A DNA stretch of 8,144 nucleotides from Candidatus Nitrotoga sp. CP45 (GTDB lineage: Bacteria; Bacteroidota; Bacteroidia; Flavobacteriales; Flavobacteriaceae): the NCBI GenBank assembly GCA_943329165.2, contig CALQCV020000076.1:1-8144 (forward strand), read 5' to 3'. Numbering within the stretch: the first letter of the stretch is position 1; each line of letters begins with the position of its first letter. The notes beneath the pieces are model-generated. The model made no database searches and was not told the origin of the DNA. It saw nothing but the letters and a program-made list of their open reading frames with translations. Positions 1-7,943 of the stretch are shown here, one piece after another. A program made the translations under genes and the position numbers.

Positions 1-3000
1 GATACTGATGTTCCTTCTAATTTCTCCATACGTGGCGAAATGGCTTTTCTGAAACCCGATGCTTCCAAAGCAGATCAGTTTGAAGGGGAACCAACCGTTT
101 ATGTTGACGATTTTGAAGGGTCACAAACAACTATTGATATGCGTTCAGCTCAGTCTTGGACCTTGTCCTCTACTCCAAAACGACCAACGAATCCTAATCT
201 TCCTTACTATGATGACTTTGGTTCTAGTGCAGTTGATTTGAGTTATGGATACAAAAGAGCAAAATTAAACTGGTATAGCATTGATCCGACACTTTATGTA
301 CAAACACCAGGAGACATTGGTCAAGACGGAATTTCAGCCAATAATACAAGAAGGATTTTTAGCCGTGAATTATATCCCAACACCGACATTCAGGTTGGAC
401 AATCTCAGGTAATTAATACGTTAGATTTAACTTATTATCCTCAAGAAAGAGGTCCCTATAACTATAATCAGCAAGCGCTCCCATCGGGATTTAATAGTAC
501 TGATGCAAAGAATAATTATGGTGGAATTATGCGTGCCATAAACTCTACAAACTTTGAGCAAAGTAATGTAGAATACATTCAGTTTTGGGTTTTAGATCCT
601 TATTTTGATCCGGGAAATCCGACAGCTGTCGCCAACCCCTCAAACACAGGCCAAATTTATTTTAATCTTGGAGAAATATCAGAAGACGTTTTAAAAGATG
701 AACGTAAACAATATGAAAATGGATTGCCATCTAATAGTGCTTCACAATCGGCAACCAACACTACAGTTTGGGGTAAAGTTCCTGCATCCCAGTCACTTAT
801 CTATGCTTTTGATGTTGATGGAGCCAATAGAGCAGCACAGGATGTAGGTTTTGATGGTATCAGTAATGCTGCTGAACAAAGCCGTCGTCTTGAATTTGGA
901 GACTATGCAGATCTTGCTGACCCGGCTGGAGATGATTATCAATATTTTTTAAGTGCAACAGGCTCAACCATTTTTGACCGTTATAAAAATTATAATGGAG
1001 TGGAAGGCAACTCTCCCGTTGGAGTTTCAGATAATAACAGAGGATCAACAACGATTCCGGATGTTGAAGATATAAATCGTGACAACACGATGAATACGGC
1101 AAATGCCTATTATGAGTACAAAATTGATATGCAACCTAACATGGTTGTTGGATCCAATTTTATTACAGATATTGTTCCAACTACGCTTCAAGCGTCAGAT
1201 ATTCCAAATCAAAATCCAACACAAGCAAGATGGATTCAATTTAAAATTCCGGTAACGCAGCCAACTTCTGTTGTTGGGAGTATTTCTGATTTTCGTTCTA
1301 TCCGTTTCATGAGAATGTTTATGACGGGCTTTGACAAACCAATTACAGTTCGTTTTGGGGCTTTAGATTTAGTTCGTGGCGAATGGAGACGTTATGCTAA
1401 TTCATTCCAAACAATAGACACTGATCCAACGGATGATAATACCAATTTTGATGTGTTGTCAGTTAATATTCAAGAAAACTCACAGCGAGTTCCTATTCCT
1501 TATGTAACGCCTCCGGGAGTTGTTAGAGAGCAACTTCAAAACGGGCAACAAGTCATTAATCAAAATGAGCAATCACTTTCGTTAAGAGTAAATGGGACAC
1601 CTGCAGGGACAGGAGGATTAGAAGTTGCCGACTCAAGAGCGGTGTTTAAAAATGTTGAAGTTGATATGCGTCAATACAATAAGATGAAAATGTTTTTACA
1701 TGCCGAAGCATTACCAACAGACTCAACACCTCTTCAGGATAACCAAATGAAGGCATTTCTTCGATTTGGGAATGACTTTACCAATAACTTTTACCAAGTT
1801 GAAATTCCGCTTAAAGTAACACCAGCGGGAGCTAGAGATGCGGATGATATTTGGCCCGATGTCAATGAGATTAATTTAAATATGTCATTGTTAACCCAAA
1901 TGAAAGTTAAATCTTTAGGTCTCGATTTAACGATATTCCCTGATGGCGTTTATTATCCTGATGATGACGTTTCACTGCCAGATGGCGATGGTGATCCAAA
2001 CTTGCGTCTGGGAATAAAAGGATCTCCAAATTTTGGTTTGGTAAGAACCTTAATGGTTGGTATCAAAAATAATCATACTGATCCTATTCGTGGTGAGGTT
2101 TGGTTTAACGAATTGCGTCTTGCCGATTTGAATAACAAAGGCGGAAAGGCAGCTGTATTAAATATGGACACAAACTTAGCCGATTTTGCTACAGTTTCTG
2201 CTACAGGAAGAATGAGTACCATTGGTTTTGGAGCTTTAGAGGAAGCGCCACAGGAAAGAAGCAGAGAAGATATGCAGCAGTATAATATTGTTACTAATCT
2301 TAGTTTAGGAAAATTATTACCAAAAAAATGGGGAATTAATTTACCGTTCAATTATGCTGTTGGAGAAGAATTAATTACACCAGAATATGATCCGTTCAAT
2401 CAAGATATTCGTTTGCAACAATTGATTGACAACACAACGGATCCTGCGCAGAGAGAAAATATGAGAAACCGAGCAATCGATTTTACAAAAAGAAAAAGCA
2501 TCAACTTTATTGGAGTTAAGAAAGATAGAGGAGCGGAACAAAAACAGCACATCTATGACCCTGAAAATGTAACCCTTTCCTATTCCTATAATCAAGTTGA
2601 AAAGCACAATTACGAAATTGAAAATTATATCGACCAGCAGGTAAATACTAGTGTTGATTATACGTATACGTTCAAAAATAAAGCATTAGAACCGTTTAAG
2701 AATAGTAAGTTCTTTAAGAAAAGTTCGTACTGGAAAATGCTTAGTGATTTCAATTTCAATTATCTGCCGGCAAGCATTTCGTTTAGCAGTAATATCATCA
2801 GACAATATAACAAACAGCAGTTTAGACAAGTTGATGTTGCCGGAATTGCTTTAGATCCGTTGTACAGAAGAAATTATATGTTCAACTATCAATACGGATT
2901 TAATTATAACCTCACAAAAGCATTAAAAATAAACTTTACTGCTGCATCCCAAAATATCGTTCGCACTTATATGGATGAAAATAACGTTCCAGATAATAGC

Positions 3001-4827
3001 AATACCATTTGGACAGATTTTTGGAATATAGGAACGCCAAATCAGCATAACCAACAAATTGTTATGAACTATGAATTGCCAATCAACAAAATTCCAGTAT
3101 TGGCTTTTGTAAAAACGACCTATTCATATACAGGGGATTATAGTTGGCAAAGAGCTTCATTAGCTATGAATTCAGTTGATGGATATGATTTAGGAAACAC
3201 CATTCAAAATTCCGGTTCACATCGTTTGAACACAGCATTCGCCATGGAAACTTTTTATAAATATATTGGTTTGGGTAAAAAAGCGGCTGCGCCAGCCCCG
3301 AAACCAGCTGCACTGCCAAAACCAGGAGAAAAAATAACCAGCGTCAAAGCGCAACCTGCCAAAACAACTAATGTGTTTTTAGACGGATTGAAAGGCGTTT
3401 TAACAAGTGTAAAAAATATTCAGATTAACTACACTCAAAACGAAGGAACAGTACTTCCTGGATTCTTGCCGGGATTAGGTTTCTTTGGTTCGGCAAAACC
3501 TACACTAGGTTTTGTTTTTGGAGGACAAGATGATGTTCGTTATGAAGCTGCAAAAAGAGGTTGGTTGACAAGCTACCCTGAATTCAATCAAAACTATACG
3601 CAAGTCGTGACCAAAACATTAAATCTTACGGCTAATGTTGATTTATTTCCTGACTTTAAAATTGATTTAAGCGCAGACAGAACTTACGCTGATAACTATT
3701 CGGAACAATTCAACACTACAGAACTTCCGGATGCAAATGGTGATTATTACAACTCTCAATCGCCATACAATTTTGGAAACTTCTCTATTTCTGCAGTGAT
3801 GCTAAAAACTTCCTTTAAGGCAAGTGACGAAAATTACTCATCCTCTTTTCAGGATTATAGAGATAACAGAATTATTATTGCTAACAGATTAGCAACACAA
3901 TATTATGGCGGGCCAAATTTCCCAACATATGGAGACGGAGCGAATCCTGTTCCGCTACCAGCAGATCCGAATTACAATTTTTACACGAATAACTTTGGGT
4001 ACCCAATTGGTTTCGGAAAAAATAACCAAGCCGTTTTGATTCCGTCTTTCTTGTCAGCTTATACAGGTTTGTATACTACAGGTGCTGGTGATACCGCCAA
4101 AGATATTTCTCTCGGTGCTTTCAGAAACTTCCCAATTCCAAACTGGACAATTAAGTACAGCGGATTGATGCGTTATAAATTCTTTAAAGAAAAGTTTAAA
4201 CGTTTCTCTATTCAACATGCTTATAGAGCTTCGTACACGATAAATTCTTTCCGCTCCAATCTTGATTATGACCCAAGTTCTTCAGTACAGCAGGATAATG
4301 GTAATATTGGTAATTTCTTTAACAAAACAATTATTGCTAATATCAATTTAGTAGAGCAATTCAATCCGTTAATCCGTATCGATTTTGAAATGAAAAATGC
4401 GTTCAAAATTTTGGCGGAAATTAAAAAAGACAGAAGTTTATCAATGAGTTTTGACAACAATTTATTGACAGAAGTTCAAGGTAAAGAATACATTGTTGGT
4501 TTTGGATATCGCTTTAAAGACGTCATTTTCTCTTCGCAATTAGCGGATAATCCAACCGGAATTATAAAGAGTGATATCAATTTAAAAGTTGATTTCTCCT
4601 ATAGAAATAATAAAACAATTGTGCGTTATTTAGATTATGATAACAACCAATTAGGCGGTGGACAAAATATTTGGTCAGCAAAATTAACAGCCGATTATTC
4701 GTTTAGTAAAAACTTGACGGCGATTTTCTTCTATGACCACTCTTTCTCAAAACCAGTGATTTCTACTTCATTCCCATTAACGAACATTAGAGCTGGTTTT
4801 ACCATGCGATATAATTTTGGAAACTAA
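1..4827 (+). CDS. sprA: T9SS outer membrane translocon SprA, C-terminal part (5' truncated by window edge)
   Basis: SprA (Sov in Porphyromonas) is the outer membrane translocon of the type IX secretion system. It is a giant single-chain beta-barrel that exports gliding adhesins and CTD-bearing proteins, and is needed for gliding. The frame is open from base 1, so the ATG at 40 is internal; 1608 residues are visible of a protein usually near 2400. Recognisable SprA signatures are the YYPQERGPYNYN motif (residues 145-156), the following GGIMRAI...NVEYIQFW..DPYFD block (about 174-202) and GEVWFNELRLAD (698-709). From about residue 740 onward, alternating aromatic and polar strands look like barrel, ending in a typical terminal strand (RAGFTMRYNFGN). 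I see no cysteine in the fragment. A Lys/Ala/Pro-rich insert lies at about 1093-1124. The stop is followed by gcvH after 64 bases, without an obvious terminator. The family call is very secure; residue boundaries are approximate. Confidence 0.94.
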   Translation, partial: DTDVPSNFSIRGEMAFLKPDASKADQFEGEPTVYVDDFEGSQTTIDMRSAQSWTLSSTPKRPTNPNLPYYDDFGSSAVDLSYGYKRAKLNWYSIDPTLYVQTPGDIGQDGISANNTRRIFSRELYPNTDIQVGQSQVINTLDLTYYPQERGPYNYNQQALPSGFNSTDAKNNYGGIMRAINSTNFEQSNVEYIQFWVLDPYFDPGNPTAVANPSNTGQIYFNLGEISEDVLKDERKQYENGLPSNSASQSATNTTVWGKVPASQSLIYAFDVDGANRAAQDVGFDGISNAAEQSRRLEFGDYADLADPAGDDYQYFLSATGSTIFDRYKNYNGVEGNSPVGVSDNNRGSTTIPDVEDINRDNTMNTANAYYEYKIDMQPNMVVGSNFITDIVPTTLQASDIPNQNPTQARWIQFKIPVTQPTSVVGSISDFRSIRFMRMFMTGFDKPITVRFGALDLVRGEWRRYANSFQTIDTDPTDDNTNFDVLSVNIQENSQRVPIPYVTPPGVVREQLQNGQQVINQNEQSLSLRVNGTPAGTGGLEVADSRAVFKNVEVDMRQYNKMKMFLHAEALPTDSTPLQDNQMKAFLRFGNDFTNNFYQVEIPLKVTPAGARDADDIWPDVNEINLNMSLLTQMKVKSLGLDLTIFPDGVYYPDDDVSLPDGDGDPNLRLGIKGSPNFGLVRTLMVGIKNNHTDPIRGEVWFNELRLADLNNKGGKAAVLNMDTNLADFATVSATGRMSTIGFGALEEAPQERSREDMQQYNIVTNLSLGKLLPKKWGINLPFNYAVGEELITPEYDPFNQDIRLQQLIDNTTDPAQRENMRNRAIDFTKRKSINFIGVKKDRGAEQKQHIYDPENVTLSYSYNQVEKHNYEIENYIDQQVNTSVDYTYTFKNKALEPFKNSKFFKKSSYWKMLSDFNFNYLPASISFSSNIIRQYNKQQFRQVDVAGIALDPLYRRNYMFNYQYGFNYNLTKALKINFTAASQNIVRTYMDENNVPDNSNTIWTDFWNIGTPNQHNQQIVMNYELPINKIPVLAFVKTTYSYTGDYSWQRASLAMNSVDGYDLGNTIQNSGSHRLNTAFAMETFYKYIGLGKKAAAPAPKPAALPKPGEKITSVKAQPAKTTNVFLDGLKGVLTSVKNIQINYTQNEGTVLPGFLPGLGFFGSAKPTLGFVFGGQDDVRYEAAKRGWLTSYPEFNQNYTQVVTKTLNLTANVDLFPDFKIDLSADRTYADNYSEQFNTTELPDANGDYYNSQSPYNFGNFSISAVMLKTSFKASDENYSSSFQDYRDNRIIIANRLATQYYGGPNFPTYGDGANPVPLPADPNYNFYTNNFGYPIGFGKNNQAVLIPSFLSAYTGLYTTGAGDTAKDISLGAFRNFPIPNWTIKYSGLMRYKFFKEKFKRFSIQHAYRASYTINSFRSNLDYDPSSSVQQDNGNIGNFFNKTIIANINLVEQFNPLIRIDFEMKNAFKILAEIKKDRSLSMSFDNNLLTEVQGKEYIVGFGYRFKDVIFSSQLADNPTGIIKSDINLKVDFSYRNNKTIVRYLDYDNNQLGGGQNIWSAKLTADYSFSKNLTAIFFYDHSFSKPVISTSFPLTNIRAGFTMRYNFGN

Positions 4828-4891
4828 CCCCTATTTTTCAATAAAAATTACAATATCAAATGGTATCTTTACGGTCTAAATTTAATATAAA

Positions 4892-5272
4892 ATGAATATA
4901 CCGAGCAATTTAAAGTATACTAAAGACCACGAATGGGTTTTAATTGATGGCGATTTTGCAACTGTTGGCATCACCGATTTTGCACAAAAAGAATTGGGCG
5001 ACATTGTTTATGTTGAAGTAGAAACTTTAGACCAAACACTGAACAAGGACGAAGTTTTTGGAACCGTTGAAGCGGTCAAAACCGTGTCCGATTTATTCTT
5101 ACCATTGTCAGGAGAAATCATCGAATTCAATGACGAATTGGAAAGTAATCCAGAAGATGTGAATTCAGATCCTTATGGAAAAGGATGGATGGTGAAAATC
5201 AAAATTTCGAACGCCGCTGAAGTAGAAGAATTACTTTCGAGTGATGCATACAAACAACTCATTGGTGCTTAA
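4892..5272 (+). CDS. gcvH: Glycine cleavage system H protein
   Basis: The H protein carries a lipoyl-lysine arm that shuttles the aminomethyl group and reducing equivalents among the P, T and L proteins of the cytoplasmic glycine cleavage complex. The 126-residue length is normal for the family. Visible family features are the N-terminal YTKDHEWV (residues 9-16), the [18 protein letters not shown] core (25-42), the lipoylation site in [12 protein letters not shown] with Lys63 as the expected acceptor, the SGEIIEFN strand (73-80) and the C-terminal [14 protein letters not shown] segment (91-104). The ATG start gives exactly the usual N-terminus; the bases before it are A/T rich with no strong Shine-Dalgarno, as is normal in this phylum. 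No gcvT or gcvP is in the window, so the gene is detached from its partners and sits directly behind sprA. Its 3' end overlaps the start of the VanZ-like gene. Confidence 0.97.
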   Translation: MNIPSNLKYTKDHEWVLIDGDFATVGITDFAQKELGDIVYVEVETLDQTLNKDEVFGTVEAVKTVSDLFLPLSGEIIEFNDELESNPEDVNSDPYGKGWMVKIKISNAAEVEELLSSDAYKQLIGA

Positions 5273-5642
5273 AAAAGCAACGTTCAGTTTAGCTGTTGGT
5301 TGGACACTGTTAATTGCGGTTTTATGTTTAGTTAAGTTCACCGATTTGCCTTCCATTGGAGTTTCAGGAGCTGACAAATATGTTCACTTTACGCTTCATT
5401 TTGTCTTTACAATGCTTTGGGGATATTATCTTTGGCTGAAGCTAAATGAAATAGCACTAACAAAAATAATATTCGTTGTTACAAGCTCACTTTGCTACGG
5501 AATACTTATTGAGATTTTGCAGGAAACACTTACCACAACAAGACGTGCTGATATATTTGATGTAGTGGCAAATTTTAGCGGAGCATTAGTAGCCTTACTT
5601 TTATTTATATTAATTAAAAGACTGAAAACTGAAAACAAATAG
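5244..5642 (+). CDS. VanZ-family small integral membrane protein
   Basis: The product has about 132 residues and four predicted transmembrane helices (roughly 14-32, 46-65, 72-92 and 104-124). It carries the VanZ-family signatures: DKYVHF at 44-49 near the start of helix 2, GILIEILQ at 86-93 at the end of helix 3, and [16 protein letters not shown] at 100-115 leading into helix 4. VanZ is named after the teicoplanin resistance accessory protein, but most family members, including this chromosomal one, have no established biochemical role, and resistance should not be inferred. The start is uncertain: GTG at 5241, ATG at 5244 (chosen) and GTG at 5265 are all in frame. With the ATG, the first 29 bases lie inside gcvH in another frame, which suggests translational coupling. 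A terminator follows 12 bases after the stop. Confidence 0.88.
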   Translation: MHTNNSLVLKKATFSLAVGWTLLIAVLCLVKFTDLPSIGVSGADKYVHFTLHFVFTMLWGYYLWLKLNEIALTKIIFVVTSSLCYGILIEILQETLTTTRRADIFDVVANFSGALVALLLFILIKRLKTENK

Positions 5643-5654
5643 ATAATAAAGATT

Positions 5655-5691
5655 GTCCCTTCTCGTTATCCTGCGAGACGGGATTTTTTTT
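5655..5691 (+). terminator. Rho-independent terminator after the sprA-gcvH-vanZ block
   Basis: The left arm TCCC-T-TCTCG (5656-5665) pairs with CGAGA-C-GGGA (5674-5683): nine Watson-Crick pairs with one T/C mismatch and an extra G-T pair at the base. The loop has eight bases (5666-5673), and eight T residues follow (5684-5691). It starts 12 bases after the VanZ-like stop codon and lies before the next gene, so it marks the end of this transcription unit and implies a separate promoter for the gene that follows. Confidence 0.9.
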
Positions 5692-5743
5692 ACTTTTATC
5701 GCATAAATACCAAATCCTATTTTGAATCGATATATTTAAAGAA

Positions 5744-7864
5744 ATGAAGAAAATATTACCGTTTTTAGTACTGCTTATTCTAACGAGCACAATTACTGCT
5801 CAGGTTACCCAAAAAGCGTCTGAAAAATTCCCTGTTTTTCCAACTTGTGAAAGCTTACAGTACCAAGCGTTAGAATCTTGTTTTTACAATCAAGTGCAGG
5901 ATTTTGTGTACTCCAATTTTAAAGTGCCTGAAAATTTGAAACAGAATAATTTCAAAGGAAATGTCATTGTGCTTTTTGAAGTGAATGATCAGGGTAATTT
6001 TAAAGTGCAATATGTTGATGCTATCGATGAAGCATTAGTCGCCGAAAGCAAAAGTGTTTTTGCAAAAATGCCAAAGATTTCTCCGGCAACATATAACGGA
6101 AATCCAACGTATGCCAAATACACTATCAAAATAGCGATTCCTTTGCAAAGTGCAGCCGACTTACAAGCGCAAAAAGAAGCGGATGCTTTGGCCGAAAAAA
6201 ACTCAAATCTTTACAAACCCAATAACAAACAGCTAACAGAATTAGATAGCATAAAATATAAAAAATTTGACAATCCACAATTTGAAAGTCATATCAATAT
6301 TCCGTTTTCACACAGTTACTATTCACAGTTTGATACTGCAATGAATCAGGTTGGTGCTAATAATCATACAGGCTCAAAACCTTTTTCTTATGCAGAAGTT
6401 TCTAAATATTATAACGTAAAGGAAGAAAATAAAAAGTTGTTGAAAGGGGCGACAGCATGGTTTGGCAGAAAACTTTGGAACGAAAATTTAGTCGAAATTC
6501 AAGGCGAGGATTATTGGTTTACACTGAATCCAATTTTAGATATCCAAGTTGGGAAAAGCGATCCAAGCGTAGCTTCGTATACTTTCATAAACACCAGAGG
6601 AATTCAATTTAATGGTGGTTTGGGAAAGGAATTAAATTTCACCACAACCATTTACGAAAGTCAAGGGCGATTTGCGGATTATTTCAATAGTTACGCAGTA
6701 TCGATAAAACCTGATGGTGGAAATCCGGCAATCATTCCCGGAATTGGAATTGCAAAAGAATTTAAATCGGATGCCTATGATTTTCCCATGGCTGAAGCTA
6801 ATTTATCGTATACGCCGAGTAAATTCATCAATTTGAATTTGGGTTATGGTAAGAATTTTATTGGCGATGGCTATCGTTCTTTATTGTTGGGTGATGGCAC
6901 GAGTCCTTATCCTTATTTTAAATTAAATACTAGTTTTTGGAAAATAAAGTACACAAATATCTACACTTGGCTTAAAGATGTTCGTCCCGAAGTTACCGAA
7001 GATCGAACCTATGCGACTAAGTTTGCTGCCAGTCATTATTTGAGTCTAAATATCACCAATCGTTGGAATATTGGTTTATTTGAGTCGGTGATTTGGACCA
7101 ATAAAAATAATCGTGGTTTTGACATGAGTTTCGTAAACCCAATTATATTTTATCGTACGGTTGAATTTACTTCTTCGGCACGAAGCGGAAATGCATTGTT
7201 AGGTTTGACAACCAAAGTAAAATGGAACAATCAAATCAATTTTTACGGACAGTTTTTGTTAGATGAATTTTCACTAGATGCAGTAAAAGATGGTAATAAG
7301 AGCTGGAAAAATAAATTTGGATATCAATTAGGAGCCAAATATTACAATGCATTCAATATCAAAAATTTATTGTTGCAGGTAGAATACAATCATGTGCGAC
7401 CTTATGTGTATTCACATAGCGAAGCTATTACCAATTATGGTCACAACAACCAAAGTTTAGGACATCAATGGGGTGGAAATTTTAAAGAATTTATTGCTAT
7501 TGCTCGTTATCATAAGGGAAGGTATTTTGCTGACGCTAAAGTTACGTTTGGTGAACGCGGATTGGATTTTAATAATGGTACTGACAATTTTAATTATGGA
7601 AGCAATATCTATTTGAGCTATAACGATAGCAGACCAAACGATACAGGCGTAAACATTGGACAAGGAAACAAAACCAATCTTTTTATTACTGATTTACAAG
7701 CTGGTTATTTAGTTAATCCAGCTACTAATATGAAACTGTTTGGTAGTTTCATTTACAGAAACTTTTCACCTGCAAGCGAAACTACTTTTGCATCGAAAGA
7801 AAGAACCACGTGGTTTTCTATCGGGTTGCGTTGTGATATCTTTAATTGGTATTTTGATTATTAG
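5744..7864 (+). CDS. remB: RemB-like gliding motility protein: TonB C-terminal-like domain plus outer membrane beta-barrel
   Basis: The 706-residue protein begins with a signal peptide (charged KK, hydrophobic core 4-16, likely cleavage after Ala19 in ITA-Q). Residues about 29-135 match the Bacteroidota TonB C-terminal pattern: FPVFPTCES, a second Cys at 46, the NFKVPENLKQNNFKGNVIV strand, V.DQGNF, and a KMPKISPATYNGNP..KYTIKI.IPL end. A charged helical linker (about 137-170) follows, then a long beta-rich region (about 235-706) with many alternating aromatic strands and an aromatic C-terminus (NWYFDY), as in outer membrane barrels. GDGYRSLLLGDG...PYPYF at 374-392 resembles a motif of capsule-assembly (Wzi-type) barrels. 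RemB of Flavobacterium johnsoniae is a gliding-related protein encoded a few genes from sprA; the size, layout and location fit, but I assign the name from recall, not alignment. The upstream terminator makes it a separate transcript. The alternative is an uncharacterised Wzi-like barrel protein. Confidence 0.68.
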   Translation: MKKILPFLVLLILTSTITAQVTQKASEKFPVFPTCESLQYQALESCFYNQVQDFVYSNFKVPENLKQNNFKGNVIVLFEVNDQGNFKVQYVDAIDEALVAESKSVFAKMPKISPATYNGNPTYAKYTIKIAIPLQSAADLQAQKEADALAEKNSNLYKPNNKQLTELDSIKYKKFDNPQFESHINIPFSHSYYSQFDTAMNQVGANNHTGSKPFSYAEVSKYYNVKEENKKLLKGATAWFGRKLWNENLVEIQGEDYWFTLNPILDIQVGKSDPSVASYTFINTRGIQFNGGLGKELNFTTTIYESQGRFADYFNSYAVSIKPDGGNPAIIPGIGIAKEFKSDAYDFPMAEANLSYTPSKFINLNLGYGKNFIGDGYRSLLLGDGTSPYPYFKLNTSFWKIKYTNIYTWLKDVRPEVTEDRTYATKFAASHYLSLNITNRWNIGLFESVIWTNKNNRGFDMSFVNPIIFYRTVEFTSSARSGNALLGLTTKVKWNNQINFYGQFLLDEFSLDAVKDGNKSWKNKFGYQLGAKYYNAFNIKNLLLQVEYNHVRPYVYSHSEAITNYGHNNQSLGHQWGGNFKEFIAIARYHKGRYFADAKVTFGERGLDFNNGTDNFNYGSNIYLSYNDSRPNDTGVNIGQGNKTNLFITDLQAGYLVNPATNMKLFGSFIYRNFSPASETTFASKERTTWFSIGLRCDIFNWYFDY

Positions 7865-7943
7865 GATGTATTTTAAAAATTATAAGATTACCTGTTAGGT
7901 ATATTATTGACTAGTTAGGGTCGAAATATTTGAAGTTGAAAAT

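Noticed and set aside
59..241. Plus-strand 60-codon open frame in an alternative frame within sprA.
   Set aside because: It overlaps the conserved SprA frame, and the product shows no recognisable domain.
860..2607. Minus-strand open frames of 78-92 codons at 860-1102, 2073-2351 and 2371-2607.
   Set aside because: They lie fully inside sprA, are antisense to strongly conserved coding sequence, and their products resemble no family I recognise.
4266..4460. Minus-strand open frame of 64 codons antisense to the end of sprA.
   Set aside because: It is antisense to the SprA barrel strands, and its Leu/Ile/Lys-rich product is typical of reverse-strand AT-rich coding DNA.
4836..4871. Possible promoter for gcvH: TATCTTTA (4864-4871) resembling the Bacteroidota -7 element TAnnTTTG.
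   Set aside because: It differs from the consensus at the key final G, and no good -33 TTG element lies at the right spacing; read-through from sprA is equally plausible.
5244..5642. Reading the VanZ-family gene as a glycopeptide resistance determinant.
   Set aside because: No other van gene is present, VanZ-family proteins are widespread in chromosomes without resistance, and the context is a T9SS locus of a Gram-negative organism.
5692..5743. Possible promoter for the RemB-like gene: CTATTTTG and TATATTTA before the ATG.
   Set aside because: A promoter must exist after the terminator, but neither string matches TAnnTTTG fully and no correctly spaced -33 TTTG can be paired with either, so I cannot place it.
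7457..7663. Minus-strand open frame of 68 codons within remB.
   Set aside because: It is fully embedded in the barrel-coding region; the Ile/Ser/Lys-rich translation is what antisense of AT-rich coding sequence gives.
7889..7901. Small hairpin TACCT-GTT-AGGTA in the convergent remB/MFS gap, a possible terminator.
   Set aside because: The stem is only five pairs, with no adjacent T run on either strand; this is too weak to call, and the 79-base gap shows no better candidate.
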